A DNA stretch of 10,063 bases from an uncultured Prevotella sp. (GTDB lineage: Bacteria; Bacteroidota; Bacteroidia; Bacteroidales; Bacteroidaceae). Positions 7,499 through 10,063 of the stretch are shown in pieces. The stretch is from contig CAJLYG010000110.1 in assembly GCA_905210845.1 (NCBI GenBank), positions 1-10,063 of the forward strand, read 5' to 3'. Positions within the stretch are counted from its first letter, which is position 1. Every line of letters begins with the position of its first letter. The notes beneath the pieces were generated by a model, which was not told the origin of the DNA, searched no databases, and saw only the letters and a list, made by a program, of their open reading frames with translations. The position numbers were made by a program, and so were the translations under genes.

Positions 7499-8798
7499 AT
7501 GAAATACTATAGTACAAACAAAAAAGCCCCTGTAGCCACTTTGAAAAAGGCAGTAGAAAAAGGACTTGCTGAAGACCGTGGCTTATATATGCCAGAAGCC
7601 ATCAAGCAACTCCCGGAGTCCTTTTTCGACCACATCGATAAAATGACCTTCCCTGAGATAGCCTATATAGTGGCTAAAGCTTTCTTCGGCGAAGATGTCG
7701 AGTCAGACAGCTTAAAGAAGATCGTCTACGACACGCTGTCATTCGACTGCCCTGTTATCCCTGTTACCCAAGACATTTATTCCCTGGAGCTTCCATGGTC
7801 CGACGCTCGCCTTCAAGGACGTAGGCGCCCGTTTTATGGCGCGACTGCTCCAATATTTCATTCGGCAAGAAGGTTTTGGACAGGTCAATGTACTGGTTGC
7901 CACCAGTGGGGATACTGGTTCTGCTGTAGCCAATGGATTCCTTGGAGTAGAAGGCATCCACGTGTATGTGCTCTATCCCAAAGGGAAAGTCAGCAAAATC
8001 CAGGAAAGCCAGTTCACTACGCTTGGCCAGAACATCACAGCTCTTGAGGTAGATGGGGTCTTCGATGATTGCCAGGCACTGGTAAAAAACGCATTTATGG
8101 ACATCGATCTCAATCAACATATGATACTGACCAGTGCCAACTCGATCAATGTCGCGCGTTTTCTTCCACAAGCATTTTACTATTTCAACGCGTATGCCCG
8201 CATGAAAGCACTGGGAAAGGCTGAAAACATGGTCGTATGCGTACCCAGTGGCAACTTTGGCAACATCACGGCCGGGCTTTTCGGACAGAAGATGGGGCTT
8301 CCCATTAAACGCTTCATCGCTGCCAACAACGCTAATGACATCTTCTATCAATATCTCAAGACTGGTATTTACGATCCCAAACCCAGCAAGCAAACTCTTG
8401 CAAATGCCATGGATGTTGGAGATCCCAGTAATTTCGCGCGTATCTATGACCTCTTTCATGGGAATCATGACGAGATATGCAAGGAAATCAGTGGGGATAC
8501 TTTCAGCGACGAGCAGATTCGCGAGGCAATGGCAACTTGCTATCAGGAGAACGGCTACATCCTTGATCCTCACGGTGCCTGTGGATATCGTGCCTTGAAA
8601 GAAGGATTGCGACCCGGTGAGATCGGCGTATTCTGCGAGACCGCCCATCCTGCTAAGTTCAAAGACACCGTTGAGGCTGCTATCGGAACAAAGATTACCA
8701 TCCCGGAACGGTTGGCTAAATTTATGAAAGGTAAGAAACGAAGCATTCAAATAGGCAAAGATTTTTCTGAATTCAAATCTTTCTTGCTAAAAGAATGA
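7499..8798 (+). pseudogene. thrC: Threonine synthase, disrupted by a frameshift near 7792
   Basis: ThrC is the PLP enzyme converting O-phosphohomoserine to threonine. Codons 1-98 (7499-7792, beginning MKYYSTNKKAP) are in one frame and the rest (from 7794) is in the next. The family motif ELFHGPTLAFKD is interrupted: the sequence reads GAG CTT CCATGG, where GAG CTT TTC CAT GGT is expected. Restoring two T residues gives a continuous 433-residue protein, the normal length. It would have the PLP lysine K107 in AFKD (codon 7815-7817), ATSGDTGSA near 135-143, and the PLP-phosphate loop PSGNFGN near 250-256. Without repair the first frame stops at 8045-8047 after 84 out-of-frame residues. The first ATG of the second frame (7836) lies beyond K107, so internal initiation cannot give an active enzyme. 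Both halves look otherwise well conserved, so sequencing error or a very recent mutation is likely. It lies 1 base after the ApgM-like stop codon. Confidence 0.9.
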
Positions 8799-8823
8799 CA
8801 AATCACATTTTTATTTACATTAT

Positions 8824-8851
8824 GAAAGGTGAACCTTGGAGTTCACCTTTC
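8824..8851 (+). terminator. Intrinsic-type terminator after thrC
   Basis: GAAAGGTGAAC and GTTCACCTTTC form a perfect 11-base-pair stem around a six-base loop (CTTGGA), followed by CTATTTT-type T-rich sequence. It lies 25 bases after the thrC stop and before the lplA promoter, so it should separate the two transcription units. Confidence 0.8.
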
Positions 8852-8879
8852 TATTTTAAAAAATAAAACTTGTTAAATG

Positions 8880-8910
8880 CTTGGAAATACGTTTTTATTT
8901 GCTAAATTTG
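8880..8910 (+). promoter_or_regulatory. Predicted promoter for lplA-gcvT
   Basis: CTTG (8880-8883), 19 bases, then TAAATTTG (8903-8910) fits the Bacteroidetes consensus with one -33 mismatch. Initiation near 8916 would leave a leader of about 29 bases before the ATG at 8945. The preceding hairpin terminator supports an independent promoter here. Confidence 0.55.
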
Positions 8911-8944
8911 CAAGCAATAATTAAAAACCCACTTATTAAGGACC

Positions 8945-9919
8945 ATGATATACATTGCACTGCCTGACAATAGTACAAGGTTATTACCTTTCTACCTCGC
9001 TATGGAGGAATACGTTGCCAGAAACATTGATGACGATGACTGCTTCTTTATGTGGCAAGTCAATCCTACTGTGATTTTCGGTCGTAACCAGTTAATCGAG
9101 AATGAAGTCAACTTGGATTACTGCCACAAGCATCATATCAACACATTCCGCAGGAAAAGCGGAGGAGGGTGTGTCTATGCCGACATGAGTAATATCATGT
9201 TCTCATACATCACCAAAGACGAGAATGTCAGCTTTACGTTTAACCGTTACATTGAAATGGTCGTGAACGTACTCCGCAAGATAGGGGTGGATGCTTCTGC
9301 CAGTGGAAGGAACGATATTATGATTGGTGACAAGAAAGTGTCAGGGAATGCATTCTACCATATCCCGGGAAGAAGTATCGTACATGGAACGATGCTTTAT
9401 GACACGAACATGGAAAATATGGTGGGCAGCATCACTCCTACTGACGAGAAATTGCTTAGCAAAGGAGTCCAAAGTGTGCGGCAGCATATCGCCTTGCTCA
9501 AAGACTTCACCGACCTGACATTAGAAGGATTCAAGGACTTTGTCCGCACCCATCTCTGCGATAAGGAGCGCATGCTGGATACAAAGGACATCAAGGGCAT
9601 CGAGAAAATCGAGGAGGAGTACCTGACTCCGGAGTTTATCTATGGCAATAACCCTCGGTATAGTATCAACCGCAAGAAGAGAATCGACAATGTCGGGGAA
9701 TTTGATATCCGCATCGAATTGAAAAATAATGTGATCAAAGAGGTCAACATCATGGGCGACTATTTCCTGGTAGGGGATATAGACAATCGTATCCTGCGAC
9801 CTCTTCACAATGTTTCTTTTGATGAGGAATCCATCTCGAAGAGTCTCCCAGATAGGATTGACGACATTATCCTCAACATGAAGAAGGATGATTTCGTAAA
9901 AATGCTTTTAGAAGAATAA
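8945..9919 (+). CDS. lplA: Lipoate-protein ligase A
   Basis: LplA activates lipoate with ATP and transfers it to the target lysine of lipoyl-domain proteins in the cytosol. The 324-residue protein has the ligase catalytic domain (about 1-240), with FGRNQ at 45-49, the lipoate-binding loop RRKSGGGCVYAD at 69-80, and the catalytic lysine K131 in GDKKVSGNAFYH. The C-terminal accessory domain (about 245-324) is also present, giving the full length of the E. coli-type two-domain enzyme. That length argues for an autonomous ligase rather than a catalytic-domain-only or octanoyltransferase-type protein, although LipL/LipM-like relatives cannot be fully excluded by eye. gcvT follows 27 bases after the stop. 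This suggests GcvH of the glycine cleavage system as one substrate. The GACCATG start has no obvious Shine-Dalgarno sequence. Confidence 0.92.
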   Translation: MIYIALPDNSTRLLPFYLAMEEYVARNIDDDDCFFMWQVNPTVIFGRNQLIENEVNLDYCHKHHINTFRRKSGGGCVYADMSNIMFSYITKDENVSFTFNRYIEMVVNVLRKIGVDASASGRNDIMIGDKKVSGNAFYHIPGRSIVHGTMLYDTNMENMVGSITPTDEKLLSKGVQSVRQHIALLKDFTDLTLEGFKDFVRTHLCDKERMLDTKDIKGIEKIEEEYLTPEFIYGNNPRYSINRKKRIDNVGEFDIRIELKNNVIKEVNIMGDYFLVGDIDNRILRPLHNVSFDEESISKSLPDRIDDIILNMKKDDFVKMLLEE

Positions 9920-9946
9920 TGACATTACAGTTTAATACCAGAACAT

Positions 9947-10063
9947 ATGGAAAATAAAAGAACTTGTCTATACGACAAACATGTTGCATTAGGAGCTTTG
10001 ATGCAACCTTTCGGCGGTTTCGACATGCCTATTCAGTACACATCAATTATTGAAGAGCACAAT
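9947..10063 (+). CDS. gcvT: Glycine cleavage system T protein, aminomethyltransferase (5' end only)
   Basis: The first 39 codons are present and stay open to the right edge. [20 protein letters not shown] followed by [12 protein letters not shown] is the characteristic GcvT amino terminus. The enzyme transfers the methylene unit from aminomethyl-lipoyl GcvH to tetrahydrofolate, releasing ammonia. Its place directly behind lplA links the enzyme to the attachment of its lipoyl cofactor partner. The catalytic and folate-binding regions lie outside the window, so integrity cannot be judged. Confidence 0.92.
   Translation, partial: MENKRTCLYDKHVALGALMQPFGGFDMPIQYTSIIEEHN

Noticed and set aside
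7781..7800. Programmed +1 frameshift at CTT C in thrC, with GGAG immediately upstream, resembling the prfB site
   Set aside because: A +1 slip yields ELHGPT and loses the conserved F of ELFHGPT, whereas restoring TT recreates the motif exactly. GGAG codes conserved residues and abuts CTT without the prfB spacing. No stop or rare codon follows at the shift site.
7764..8750. A 328-codon minus-strand frame opposite thrC
   Set aside because: It mirrors the coding sequence of threonine synthase, which is clearly recognisable on the plus strand, and its own product has no family signature.

Overview
The window looks like chromosomal DNA from a Bacteroidales bacterium, probably Bacteroides or Prevotella-like. 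Three things support this. Four putative promoters carry the Bacteroidetes-type -7 element TAnnTTTG, three of them with a TTTG or CTTG -33 element exactly 19 bases upstream. Most start codons follow A-rich leaders rather than Shine-Dalgarno sequences. The gene content (thrA / ApgM-like / thrC cluster, a COG2509-type flavoprotein, a BT4734/VirE-type protein) is familiar from that order. Genus is inference only.

Layout. (1) 1-1666, minus: the 5' 555 codons of a BT4734/VirE-like P-loop protein (primase/helicase-like, accessory or mobile-element type), cut by the left edge. (2) 1667-1983: an AT-rich intergenic region holding a putative promoter for that gene, an 18-bp palindromic element present twice, and a cluster of TTTGACAACCT repeats. 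(3) 1984-3573, minus: a FAD-dependent dehydrogenase-like protein. (4) 3574-3809: a divergent promoter region with back-to-back promoters and a small leader hairpin. (5) 3810-8798, plus: a threonine operon of bifunctional aspartokinase/homoserine dehydrogenase, an alkaline-phosphatase-superfamily protein of the ApgM group that probably fills the homoserine kinase step, and threonine synthase broken by a frameshift. It ends in a strong hairpin terminator at 8824-8851. (6) 8945 to the right edge, plus: lipoate-protein ligase, then the first 39 codons of gcvT, with a promoter at 8880-8910.

How the genes work together. ThrA takes aspartate to aspartyl-phosphate and, with an aspartate-semialdehyde dehydrogenase encoded elsewhere, makes homoserine. 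No GHMP-type thrB is present. Instead the slot between thrA and thrC, where the kinase would be expected, holds a phosphoglycerate-mutase-like protein with all metal ligands intact. ThrC would turn O-phosphohomoserine into threonine, but as sequenced it needs two bases restored at about 7792. The LplA-GcvT pair fits lipoylation of the glycine cleavage H protein and one-carbon supply. The most noteworthy points are the non-canonical homoserine kinase candidate, the precise thrC frameshift, and the duplicated palindromic element in the leader of the VirE-like gene.
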